A DNA stretch of 37,501 nucleotides from Chthonomonas sp. UBA2785 (GTDB lineage Bacteria; Armatimonadota; Fimbriimonadia; Fimbriimonadales; Fimbriimonadaceae), in contig DEIB01000025.1 of assembly GCA_002352215.1 (NCBI GenBank), positions 1 through 37,501 of the forward strand, in the 5' to 3' direction. The notes below the pieces were generated by a model that saw only the letters and a program-made list of their open reading frames with translations, was not told the origin of the DNA and made no database searches. Below, in pieces: positions 30,946 to 37,501 of this stretch (position 1 is the stretch's first letter; every line of letters begins with the position of its first letter). The translations under genes and the position numbers were made by a program.

Positions 30946-32003
30946 AGCCCCGTGTGGTTGTAATTGATGATTCGCCGTTTGTGCGAAGGCTGATTGTCGA
31001 TTGGCTCACGGAAAGCGGTGAATTCGAAGTCGTGGGCTCGGCGAACAACGGCCGCGAAGGCCTGGCCATGGTCAAGGCGCAACGCCCCGACCTGGTGACG
31101 CTGGACATCGAGATGCCGATCATGGACGGCCTCACGTGCCTGCGGCACATCATGGCCGAGTGCCCGACCCGGGTCATCATGGTCAGTAGCCTGACTGAAT
31201 CCGGCGCCACTCCGACGCTGGAAGCTCTGGAAATCGGCGCGTTTGACTACTTTGCCAAGCCGAACGGATCGAGCTCCATCAAGTTTATTGGGTGCCAAGA
31301 AGAGCTCATCGCGAAGCTCCAGGCCGCCGTGGGCAGTGCCACCATGCGCCGCCTCACTCCGGCTGCCGCCCCGGCCAAAGCGGTGGTGCAAGCTCCCGCC
31401 CCTAAGATTTCCATGCCCAAGACGGACCGTGTGGTGCTCTTGGCCAGCTCAACTGGTGGCCCCAAGGCCCTCGCGGCGTTCTGGCGCGACCTCCCCAAAG
31501 GCTTTAGTGCCCCAATCTTGATGGTGCAACACATGCCCGAGAGCTTCATGGCTTCCTTCGCCGCTCGGCTCAACAGCATCGGCACTGTCCCGTGCCAGGT
31601 TGCCAAAGCGGGTGATCGCTTGGTGCCCGGCGTGGCGCTGATGGCCCCCGGCGGCAAGCACATGATGATTGATGCCCACGGCGCGATCGTGCTGGACGAT
31701 GGCCCGAACCTCCACGGCGTGAAGCCCGCCGCTGACCACCTGTTTTTAACGGCCGCCGCTAAGTGGGGCGACCGCTGCCTGGGTGCCATCTTCACCGGCA
31801 TGGGCCGAGACGGCGCCGAAGGCGCCAAGGTGATCCGAAGCAAGGGCGGCTACATGATCGGTGAATCGGAAGAGACCTGCGTGGTCTACGGCATGCCCCG
31901 CGCCGCGAAGGAAGCCGGCGGCATTGACCGCGAACTGCCGCTGACCGCTATGGCTCCGGCCCTGGTGACTGCCATTGTGAAGGGGAAGAACGTTGCTGCC
32001 TAA
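30942..32003 (+). CDS. cheB: Chemotaxis response regulator/methylesterase CheB
   Basis: This 353-aa protein joins a receiver domain (1-125; Asp9, Asp10, phospho-acceptor Asp55 in LVTLDIEMP, Lys106 in YFAKPNG) through an Ala/Pro linker to a methylesterase domain (about 160-350). The catalytic triad is Ser170 (ASSTGGP), His197 (VQHMPE) and Asp290 (GMGRDGA). When phosphorylated it removes receptor methyl groups, and it can deamidate glutamines. The GTG start overlaps the HDOD stop as GTGA. It ends 11 bases into cheR. All key residues are intact. Confidence 0.96.
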   Translation: MKPRVVVIDDSPFVRRLIVDWLTESGEFEVVGSANNGREGLAMVKAQRPDLVTLDIEMPIMDGLTCLRHIMAECPTRVIMVSSLTESGATPTLEALEIGAFDYFAKPNGSSSIKFIGCQEELIAKLQAAVGSATMRRLTPAAAPAKAVVQAPAPKISMPKTDRVVLLASSTGGPKALAAFWRDLPKGFSAPILMVQHMPESFMASFAARLNSIGTVPCQVAKAGDRLVPGVALMAPGGKHMMIDAHGAIVLDDGPNLHGVKPAADHLFLTAAAKWGDRCLGAIFTGMGRDGAEGAKVIRSKGGYMIGESEETCVVYGMPRAAKEAGGIDRELPLTAMAPALVTAIVKGKNVAA

Positions 32004-32805
32004 CGCTCAAGAATGGCGACGGTTTTACGACATCGTCAAGGCGAAGACGGGTGTGGACCTCGATCTTTATCGGTCGAACCAGCTTCAGCGCCGCACCGTG
32101 AGTATGGTCGAGTCGCTCAATCTCAAATCACTGGATGAATTCACCAAGTGGTTCGGCGAGAGCGCCGTCAACCAGCGATGGTTCCTCGACAAGATGGCGA
32201 TCAACGTCTCCGAACTGTTCCGCAACCCGGAGAAGTGGACGGAGATGATCAACAAGGTATTGCCGGAACTCGGGGCGGACAAGAAGGCCCTGAAGGTCTG
32301 GAGTGCGGGTTGCAGCTACGGCGCCGAAGCCCACACGCTGGCCATGATCTTGGATCAGAAGTTCCGGGGTCGCCACCAAATTCTCGGCACCGATATTGAC
32401 CAGGACGCCCTCGACCAAGCGAAGCGCGGCGAGTTCAGCGAATCGGACGTGCGGTGGGTACCGCGCGAGTACAAGTCCACCTACCTCCGCCAGGAGGGCA
32501 ACAAGTGGTTTGCCACCGATGTGCTGCGCAGCTACCTCAACTTCCGCAAGGGCAACCTGCTGGCCGATCGATTTGATAGCGGCTACGACCTCATCATGTG
32601 CCGCAACGTCGTGATCTACTTCACCGACGAAGCCAAGGAGGCACTGTATGAGAAGTTTTACAACGCTCTCCGCCCGGGTGGAATCCTCTTTGTAGGCAGC
32701 ACCGAGCGGGTCACCAACTACCGCGACCTGGGTTTTGATACAGGTCTTCCATTTTTCTACCGAAAACCCATAGAGGGGAACAACCAATGGCGAAACGCAT
32801 CCTGA
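31993..32805 (+). CDS. cheR: Chemotaxis protein methyltransferase CheR
   Basis: This 270-aa SAM-dependent enzyme methylates receptor glutamates. It has an all-alpha N-terminal domain (WRRFYDIVKAKTGVDLDLYR, RRTVSMVESLNL) and the Rossmann-like domain with VWSAGCSYGAEAHTLAMIL (SAM loop), ILGTDIDQDALDQAKRGEF, MCRNVVIYFTDEAKEALY and LRPGGILFVGSTE. It begins with TTG at 31993, 11 bases before the cheB stop, behind a good GGGGAAG ribosome site. The C-terminus overlaps cheY by 19 bases. Confidence 0.94.
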   Translation: MLPNAQEWRRFYDIVKAKTGVDLDLYRSNQLQRRTVSMVESLNLKSLDEFTKWFGESAVNQRWFLDKMAINVSELFRNPEKWTEMINKVLPELGADKKALKVWSAGCSYGAEAHTLAMILDQKFRGRHQILGTDIDQDALDQAKRGEFSESDVRWVPREYKSTYLRQEGNKWFATDVLRSYLNFRKGNLLADRFDSGYDLIMCRNVVIYFTDEAKEALYEKFYNALRPGGILFVGSTERVTNYRDLGFDTGLPFFYRKPIEGNNQWRNAS

Positions 32806-33149
32806 TCACAGACGACGCACTCTTCATGCGGGTCACGCTGAAGAAGATTCTCACCGAAGCGGGCTACGACGTAGTCGGCGAAGCCACCAACGGCGCGGAA
32901 GCAGTGAAGCTCTACGAGCAACTGAAGCCCGACGTGGTGACGATGGACATCACCATGCCGGAAATGGATGGCATCCAGGCGCTCAAGGAGATCAAGAAGA
33001 TCGACGCGAATGCCCGGGTCATCATGTGCACGGCCATGGGACAGAAGACGATGGTGATTGACGCCGTGCAAAGCGGGGCCAAGGACTTCATTGTCAAGCC
33101 GTTCCAGCCTGATCGCGTGATTGAGGCCCTGAGCAAGGTGGCGGCCTAA
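32787..33149 (+). CDS. cheY: Chemotaxis response regulator CheY
   Basis: This 120-aa single receiver domain carries signals from CheA to the flagellar motor. Key residues are Asp9/Asp10 (ITDDALFMR), phospho-acceptor Asp54 (VVTMDITMPEMDG), Thr82 (MCTAMGQ) and Lys104 (FIVKPFQPDR). An AGAGGGG ribosome site precedes the ATG although it lies within cheR. Two CheY-P phosphatases, CheC and CheX, are encoded in the same operon. The MDITMPEMDGI pattern is of the Bacillus/Thermotoga type, where CheY-P binds FliM and FliY. Confidence 0.95.
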   Translation: MAKRILITDDALFMRVTLKKILTEAGYDVVGEATNGAEAVKLYEQLKPDVVTMDITMPEMDGIQALKEIKKIDANARVIMCTAMGQKTMVIDAVQSGAKDFIVKPFQPDRVIEALSKVAA

Positions 33150-33181
33150 GCCGTCCATGAAGACTTTTAGAGGGGAGAACG

Positions 33182-33661
33182 ATGAAAGTTGAGTACGTAA
33201 GCCCATTTGTGGAAGCGGCCGTCAAAGTGATGACGACGCTCCTGCAAGTGACGCCGGAACGCGGGACACTGAGCGCCCGTCCGCAAGTCTTTACCACCCA
33301 ACAAGTGAACATCGTGTGTGGGATCACGGGCGACGTCGAGGGTCAGGTCATTTTTGGCATGAGCATCGTGGCGGCGGACCGAATCGCCTCGCGCATGTTG
33401 GGCTCGCCGGTGGTGACATTCGACCAACTCGCGGCTTCGGCCATCGCCGAGCTGGGCAACATGATCAGCGGGAACAGCATGACGCTCCTCCACGGGCAAG
33501 GCTTTACCTGCGACATCACGCCGCCGACGATCATCAAGGGCTCCAATGTGAAGATCAGCACGCTGGACATCCCCGCTCTCGTGATTCCGATGCGCCTCAA
33601 GGATATTGGGGAGTTCGAAATCAACGTGAGCATCAAAGAACGAACGCGGCGCGCCGCCTAG
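33182..33661 (+). CDS. cheX: CheY-P phosphatase CheX
   Basis: This 159-aa protein belongs to the CheX branch of the CheC/CheX/FliY family. It has a single active-site pair, Glu90-x2-Asn93 in AELGNMISGNS, in contrast to the two pairs of CheC, as is usual for dimeric CheX. A strong GAGGGGAGA ribosome site precedes the ATG. It is the last gene of the chemotaxis operon, 32 bases after cheY, and is followed by a terminator. Having both CheC and CheX suggests separate control of signal decay and of adaptation. Confidence 0.92.
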   Translation: MKVEYVSPFVEAAVKVMTTLLQVTPERGTLSARPQVFTTQQVNIVCGITGDVEGQVIFGMSIVAADRIASRMLGSPVVTFDQLAASAIAELGNMISGNSMTLLHGQGFTCDITPPTIIKGSNVKISTLDIPALVIPMRLKDIGEFEINVSIKERTRRAA

Positions 33662-33683
33662 TTCTGGTCGTTTCTCCGATTCC

Positions 33684-33721
33684 GGGCTCCTGTCCATAAC
33701 GGACAGGGGCCCTGATTTTTT
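33684..33721 (+). terminator. Rho-independent terminator of the che operon
   Basis: A 12-bp GC-rich stem (33684-33695 with 33701-33712, one T-G pair), five-base loop and a following TGATTTTTT tract lie 23 bases after the cheX stop. The rest of 33722-33788 contains no gene; it should hold the promoter for the next gene and includes a TTATCTTAAAAGTAT stretch near the ATG. Confidence 0.92.
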
Positions 33722-33788
33722 GGGCGAATGGGCCGTTCTTGGCCGATTGCAACCGCGACCCCCGATTTTGCCGTTATCTTAAAAGTAT

Positions 33789-34649
33789 ATGGATCGAGTC
33801 CTTCTCACCGGCTTAACCTGCGACGCGTTCCAGGCCGAGACTGACCGCAAGGCGTTGGAGGCTCTGCGCCGCCTGCCGCTCGTGCCCGCCGCTGTGCAGA
33901 AGTTCTACGAGATTGGGGCCGACCGCTGGCTCTACTGCTGGAACATGGCCGTGAGCGTGCGCGTGGGGCCGGACCAGTACCCTACGCTCTACCGGATCCT
34001 ACAAGAGTGCTGCGAGGTGTTGGACGTGCCCGAACCTGAGCTCTACCTGACCAACCACCCGTTCGCCAACGCCTTTGCGGGCGGCGTGGAGCGGCCGTAC
34101 ATCACGCTGCGCAGTTCCATCGTGGATACGCTCAACGATGACGAGCTTTATCACCTCATCGGGCACGAACTCGGGCACATCAAGTGCGGGCATATCCTCT
34201 ACTTCAGCGTGGCCCGCGTGCTGATGCCGCTCCTCGAGATGCTGGGCCGACGCACCCTCGGCCTTGGCGATGCCGCGCAAATTGCCGCAATGGCCGCCTT
34301 TATGGAATGGAGCCGCAACGCCGAGCTGAGCGCCGACCGCGCCGGATTGCTGTGCGCGCAGAACTTTGCCACCTCGCTGAGTGCGAACTTGCACCTGTGC
34401 GGCGGCCCGCACCGCCTGCAGGACGAGGGCAACCCCGCCGCGTTCTTGGAGCAAGCCCAGACGTACCAGGATATGAACGCCATGGACTCCTTTGGCAAGC
34501 TCATGATCGCGTTCTTCTACAGCACGTGGAGCACGCACCCCATGCCGGTACACCGCACCCAGGCTCTGGAACGCTGGCACGCGGCCGGCGAGATGGATCG
34601 CATCCTGGAATGGGGACGGCAACGCAACGCCGCCCCGGTTGTGAACTGA
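33789..34649 (+). CDS. Soluble M48 family metallopeptidase
   Basis: This 286-aa protein has the zinc site HELGH (126-130) and third ligand Glu179 (NAELSADRAG). The preceding NPFANAF-type motif is present as NHPFANAFAGGVERPYITL. There is no signal peptide. A moderately hydrophobic stretch after the active site (ILYFSVARVLMPLLEMLG) could be a membrane or amphipathic segment, so location is uncertain. It differs from the anchored M48 protein encoded at 11433-12275 and resembles the YwhC/HtpX-like cytoplasmic group often found in Cyanobacteria and Actinobacteria. It is monocistronic, after the che terminator, and convergent with the oxidoreductase. Confidence 0.88.
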   Translation: MDRVLLTGLTCDAFQAETDRKALEALRRLPLVPAAVQKFYEIGADRWLYCWNMAVSVRVGPDQYPTLYRILQECCEVLDVPEPELYLTNHPFANAFAGGVERPYITLRSSIVDTLNDDELYHLIGHELGHIKCGHILYFSVARVLMPLLEMLGRRTLGLGDAAQIAAMAAFMEWSRNAELSADRAGLLCAQNFATSLSANLHLCGGPHRLQDEGNPAAFLEQAQTYQDMNAMDSFGKLMIAFFYSTWSTHPMPVHRTQALERWHAAGEMDRILEWGRQRNAAPVVN

Positions 34650-34659
34650 TCGACTTGCC

Positions 34660-35643
34660 TTAGACCGAAGCGGTCGCGGGGTCCATCACGATCACGCGGT
34701 GGGTGTTGGCGCTTTCCTCGGCGGCCAGGGCCAGGGCGAGCGCGGCTCGCCCTTCTTGGGCGCTGACGGTCGGTGCCGCCCCTTGCAGCACCGCGCCGAA
34801 CATCTTCGCTTGGCCGTAGAACGGGTCGTCGCTGGCGTCTCGGTTCGTCCCGCTGGCCTGCACGGCCCCGGTGATCCGCAAGCCCGCCACCGCACGGGCA
34901 TCGAACGAAATGAGCCCTTCACTTCCGGCGACCTCGAACGCGATGTTGAATCCCAGCGGGTCCATCCAGCAGCTCTCGAGGTGGGCCACCGCGCCGTTCT
35001 GGAAGGTGATGGTGGCGAGGGCGTAGTCTCCCGGCACGTCACGGGCTTCCGCGCCCATGCGCACGGAGCGGCAGTAGATCCGCTCCACCGGCCCGAACGT
35101 CCACAGCAACCAGTCGAAGTCATGCACCGCCAGGTCGAGGATGACCCCGCCGCTGCGGGCAAGGTTCTGGAACCAACCTTCCGTGCCCTGCGGAGCCTTG
35201 CCCCCTCGGTACACCCGGATGGCGGCGGGGGTGCCCACGGCGCCCTTGTTCACACGGTCGCGGGCGGCCACAAATTCAGGGAAAAAGCGGCTCACATGGG
35301 CCGGCACCAGGTGTACGCCCTTAGCCTGCGCCAGCGCAATGAGTTCATCCGCCTGCTCCAGGGAGCGGGTGATAGGCTTCTCGAGCAAAACGTGCTTGCC
35401 CGCTTCCAGGGCTTGGCGGGCGCAGGCGTAGTGCGCATCGGTGGGGACAGCAATCACGACCCCATCCACGGCGGCCAAAAGCTCTTCGGCGGTGGCGACG
35501 GCCCGGCCCCCGACGGTGGCGGCCATCGCCTCGGCGCGCGCCGGGTCCAGGTCGTACATCACCAGTTCGGCCCCGTCCAGACGGGCGAAGTGCCGCGTGT
35601 GGGCGCGAGCGATGCCCCCGGTTCCCCAAATCCCAATGCGCAT
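34660..35643 (-). CDS. Gfo/Idh/MocA family NAD(P)-dependent oxidoreductase
   Basis: This 327-aa protein has an N-terminal Rossmann domain (MRIGIWGTGGIARAHTRHFA, then VVIAVPTDAH and the EKPITRS motif with catalytic-type Lys89) and a C-terminal substrate domain (DLAVHDFDWLLWTFGP with the expected Asp-His pair). The family oxidises or reduces sugars, inositols and related molecules, often with NAD(P). The substrate cannot be told. It is divergent from the TauE-like gene and convergent with the M48 gene. No sugar operon surrounds it. Confidence 0.92.
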   Translation of the reverse strand: MRIGIWGTGGIARAHTRHFARLDGAELVMYDLDPARAEAMAATVGGRAVATAEELLAAVDGVVIAVPTDAHYACARQALEAGKHVLLEKPITRSLEQADELIALAQAKGVHLVPAHVSRFFPEFVAARDRVNKGAVGTPAAIRVYRGGKAPQGTEGWFQNLARSGGVILDLAVHDFDWLLWTFGPVERIYCRSVRMGAEARDVPGDYALATITFQNGAVAHLESCWMDPLGFNIAFEVAGSEGLISFDARAVAGLRITGAVQASGTNRDASDDPFYGQAKMFGAVLQGAAPTVSAQEGRAALALALAAEESANTHRVIVMDPATASV

Positions 35644-35675
35644 GTTTGGATTATCCCCCGCGCCACAATGGAAGC

Positions 35676-36035
35676 ATGACCATTCTGGGCATGATTCTGA
35701 TCGGGGTAGTGGCGGGCGTGGCCGGGGGCCTCTTTGGGATTGGCGGCGGCGTCATCATCGTGCCGCTGTTGGTGCTGGCCTTCGGCTTTACGCAGCACAA
35801 GGCGCAGGGCACCTCGCTGGTGGCGCTGCTGGCCCCCGTCGGCCTGCTCGGCCTGATGAACTACTGGAAGGAAAACAACGTGGACCTCGCCAAGGGTCTC
35901 TGGATCGCCTTGGGGTTCCTCGGCGGGGCGTTCTTCGGCTCCAAGATCGCGCTGGGGCTGGACCCCAACACCATGCGCAAGTCGTTTGCCATCTTCTTGG
36001 TGCTGGTGGGCGGCTACATGTTCTTCCGCAAGTAA
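35676..36035 (+). CDS. Half-size TauE/SafE-family membrane protein
   Basis: This 119-aa protein has about four transmembrane helices: MILIGVVAGVAGGLFGIGG with VIIVPLLVLAF, TSLVALLAPVGLLGLM, GLWIALGFLGGAFFGSKIAL and KSFAIFLVLVGGYMFF. The GGLFGIGGG..IVP motif is the repeat unit of TauE/SafE (TSUP) transporters, which export sulfite, sulfonates or related anions. Usual members are about 250 aa with two repeats; this one has one, so it could work as a dimer. The ATG at 35676 is used; an in-frame TTG at 35646 is an alternative. It is convergent with deoB. Confidence 0.85.
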   Translation: MTILGMILIGVVAGVAGGLFGIGGGVIIVPLLVLAFGFTQHKAQGTSLVALLAPVGLLGLMNYWKENNVDLAKGLWIALGFLGGAFFGSKIALGLDPNTMRKSFAIFLVLVGGYMFFRK

Positions 36036-36041
36036 GCCGGT

Positions 36042-37130
36042 TTAGACGCCCAGGTGCGTGCGCACCAAGTCGCCCACCACGCTTAGCCCGTCCTCATCGC
36101 CTCGCGCTTGCGGAGGCAGGCCGATGACCGCCAGGGGCACGTACTCCCGGGTGTGGTCGGTGCTGGCGTCCGTGGGGTCGTTGCCGTGGTCCGCCGTCAA
36201 GATCAGGAGATCTTCCGGCAGCAGCGCCGCTTGAATGCGGGCCAGGGTGTGATCAAACTCTTCCAGGCACTCCGCGAACCCGTCCGGGTTACTCCGGTGG
36301 CCGTACAGCATGTCGAAATCTTCAAAATTCGCGAAGATGAAGCGGGCATCCTGCGCGGCCATGGCTTCCAGCAGCGCGACTTCATGCTCGGCGTTGCTTT
36401 GCGTGCGCGGCGTGACCTGGAAGCCCCGCCCGGCGAACAGTTCCGGCACCACGCCCACCCCGCGCACATCGCCGATGGCGTCCACCAGGTTCGGCGGCGG
36501 CGTGAGCGGATAATCCTTCCGCCGAGTCGTGCGCTCAAAGTGCCCGGGTTTGCCTTCGAACGGCCGGGCAATGACACGCTGGACGTTGTGAGGGGCCACG
36601 CACAGTTCCCGCGCCGTCTCGCACATATCGTAAAGCCGCTCGATCGGGATGATCTCCTCGTGCGCGGCAATCTGGAACACGCTATCCCCGCTGGTGTAGA
36701 CAATCGGGTGGCCGGTGCGGAGGTGCTCTTCGCCCAGTTCGGCGATGATGGCGGTGCCGCTGGCGGGCTTGTTGCCCAGCACCTCGGTGCCAATGGCGCG
36801 CACGAAGGCCTCAATCAGTTCCGGCGGAAATCCGTCCGGGTAGGTCGGGAAGGGTTCGGTCACCACCGCTCCCATCATCTCCCAGTGGCCGGTGACGCTG
36901 TCCTTGCCCATGCTCAGGGGCCGCAGGCGCCCAAAGTGGGCGGTAGCCGCCGGGGGATAGCCCGCCGCCGCCAAAAAGCCACAGGCGGCCAGGTTCGGGC
37001 AGTCCAGCCCGCCCACTGCCTCGCTTACGTGGCGCAGGGTGGCGGGGCCGTGCGGATCGCCAAATGCGGCGGCATCGGGGGTCGCCCCCGCGCCGCAGCC
37101 ATCTAGCACCACAACGATGGCGCGCTTCAA
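36042..37130 (-). CDS. deoB: Phosphopentomutase
   Basis: This 362-aa alkaline-phosphatase-superfamily enzyme interconverts (deoxy)ribose 1- and 5-phosphate in nucleoside salvage. The metal sites and catalytic Thr are visible: VVLDGCGAGATPDA, MGKDSVTGHWEMMG (Thr), YTSGDSVFQIAAHEE, NFEDFDMLYGHRSNP and TADHGNDPTDASTDHTREYVPL. It starts with TTG at 37130 inside the upstream stop (TTGA); the frame is open further but would be antisense to nothing and lacks a ribosome site. It is coupled to the DUF4434 gene. All catalytic motifs look intact. Confidence 0.94.
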   Translation of the reverse strand: MKRAIVVVLDGCGAGATPDAAAFGDPHGPATLRHVSEAVGGLDCPNLAACGFLAAAGYPPAATAHFGRLRPLSMGKDSVTGHWEMMGAVVTEPFPTYPDGFPPELIEAFVRAIGTEVLGNKPASGTAIIAELGEEHLRTGHPIVYTSGDSVFQIAAHEEIIPIERLYDMCETARELCVAPHNVQRVIARPFEGKPGHFERTTRRKDYPLTPPPNLVDAIGDVRGVGVVPELFAGRGFQVTPRTQSNAEHEVALLEAMAAQDARFIFANFEDFDMLYGHRSNPDGFAECLEEFDHTLARIQAALLPEDLLILTADHGNDPTDASTDHTREYVPLAVIGLPPQARGDEDGLSVVGDLVRTHLGV

Positions 37131-37501
37131 ATCACGGCCTCCGCGTCGATGCCCACACGCTCGCAATAGCGACGGAAGAGGTTATGCGCCGCCGGGTAGC
37201 ACGAATAGGGGCTCATGAAGTGCGCGAATTCAAACGTGATGAGCTTCTCGACAATGGGGCTCGCCATGCGCATCTTGAGGTCGAGGTAGCGCCAGTCGGC
37301 GGGCGGGAATTTGATCGGCATATCGCGGTCAAAGGACTCGATGTTGGACCAGGTGGTCAGCTGGTACTTGTCGCACAGCGCCTTGATGCCCTTGTGGAAC
37401 TCCGGCAACTCTTGGTACTGAATCTGGCCGTCTTGGAACGCGCAGATATCGTACGCCCCCTGGGTGGCGTCAAAAATGCGATCCCAGTGGTCGAAGGATT
37501 C
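37127..37501 (-). CDS. DUF4434-like protein, C-terminal part (cut by window edge)
   Basis: The frame is open to the window edge and shows the last 124 residues. Recognisable patterns are DHWDRIFDATQGAYDICAFQ, ELPEFHKGIKALCDKY, TTWSNIESFDRD and ITFEFAHFMSPYSCYPAAHN. These fit DUF4434, a TIM-barrel glycoside-hydrolase-like family, often secreted. The N-terminus and any signal peptide lie outside the window. It ends in TGA shared with the deoB TTG start, which is an odd pairing of a sugar-hydrolase-like gene and nucleoside salvage. The call is moderate. Confidence 0.72.
   Translation of the reverse strand, partial: ESFDHWDRIFDATQGAYDICAFQDGQIQYQELPEFHKGIKALCDKYQLTTWSNIESFDRDMPIKFPPADWRYLDLKMRMASPIVEKLITFEFAHFMSPYSCYPAAHNLFRRYCERVGIDAEAVI

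Overview
The window is about 37.5 kb of dense, GC-rich bacterial chromosome. It contains no rRNA or tRNA gene, no CRISPR array and no recognisable mobile element. The host is a motile diderm: it has a flagellin, a seven-gene chemotaxis operon plus a separate cheW, an LPS-export (lpt) operon, an MlaE-type lipid permease and a predicted outer-membrane porin. The mixture of diderm envelope genes with an R3H-AAA ATPase, a DUF3084/RuvC-like pair, a DUF4434 protein, CheC/CheD/CheX and a pilin with a C-terminal Cys/HPGH signature fits an Armatimonadota (Fimbriimonadia-like) bacterium. That assignment is inference only, since no phylogenetic marker was compared.

Layout. 1-5.6 kb: the N-terminus of a flagellin (minus); a plus-strand unit of an unknown protein, an aspartylglucosaminidase-type Ntn hydrolase and a SelB C-terminus-like protein; then a minus-strand operon of glycosyltransferase, Trm112-like zinc ribbon, aroQ and an M24 peptidase. 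5.6-13.6 kb: a small membrane protein, two overlapping ABC genes, a porin with a strong terminator, a secreted subtilase, an M48 protease, and a divergent YchF-like (DUF933) ATPase coupled to a small membrane protein. 13.6-17.4 kb: mlaE, the R3H ATPase and an HtrA protease. 17.5-23.9 kb: one tightly overlapping plus-strand operon, rlmN-lptC-lptA-lptB-lptF-DUF3084-RuvC-like. 23.9-28.8 kb: a LolA/thioredoxin-like protein, cheW, and a minus-strand operon accB-like, pilin-like, accC, nusB, tmk. 28.9-33.7 kb: cheC-cheD-HDOD-cheB-cheR-cheY-cheX ending in a strong terminator. 33.8-37.5 kb: a soluble M48 protease, a Gfo/Idh/MocA oxidoreductase, a half-size TauE/SafE protein, deoB and the end of a DUF4434 protein.

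How the genes fit together. The lpt operon supplies the inner-membrane ATPase and permease, a bitopic component and a periplasmic bridge for LPS transport. The che operon supplies receptor methylation and demethylation (CheR, CheB), deamidation (CheD), a response regulator (CheY) and two CheY-P phosphatases (CheC, CheX). CheA and the receptors must lie elsewhere. Genes are packed with 1-23 bp overlaps (ATGA, TTGA, GTGA, TGATG), so translational coupling is probably widespread. TTG and GTG starts are common, and two lpt genes appear to lack any well-placed canonical start.

The most notable observations are: (1) a biotin-carboxyl-carrier homologue whose biotinylated lysine is replaced by glycine, in one operon with biotin carboxylase and a pilin-like gene; (2) a stand-alone protein made of SelB-like winged helices without a GTPase domain; (3) apparently non-canonical starts for lptC and lptF behind identical GGGGAGG sites; (4) an HDOD gene coupled inside the che operon; (5) a YchF relative with a lost G3 motif; and (6) several inverted repeats placed at ribosome-binding sites or upstream of genes.
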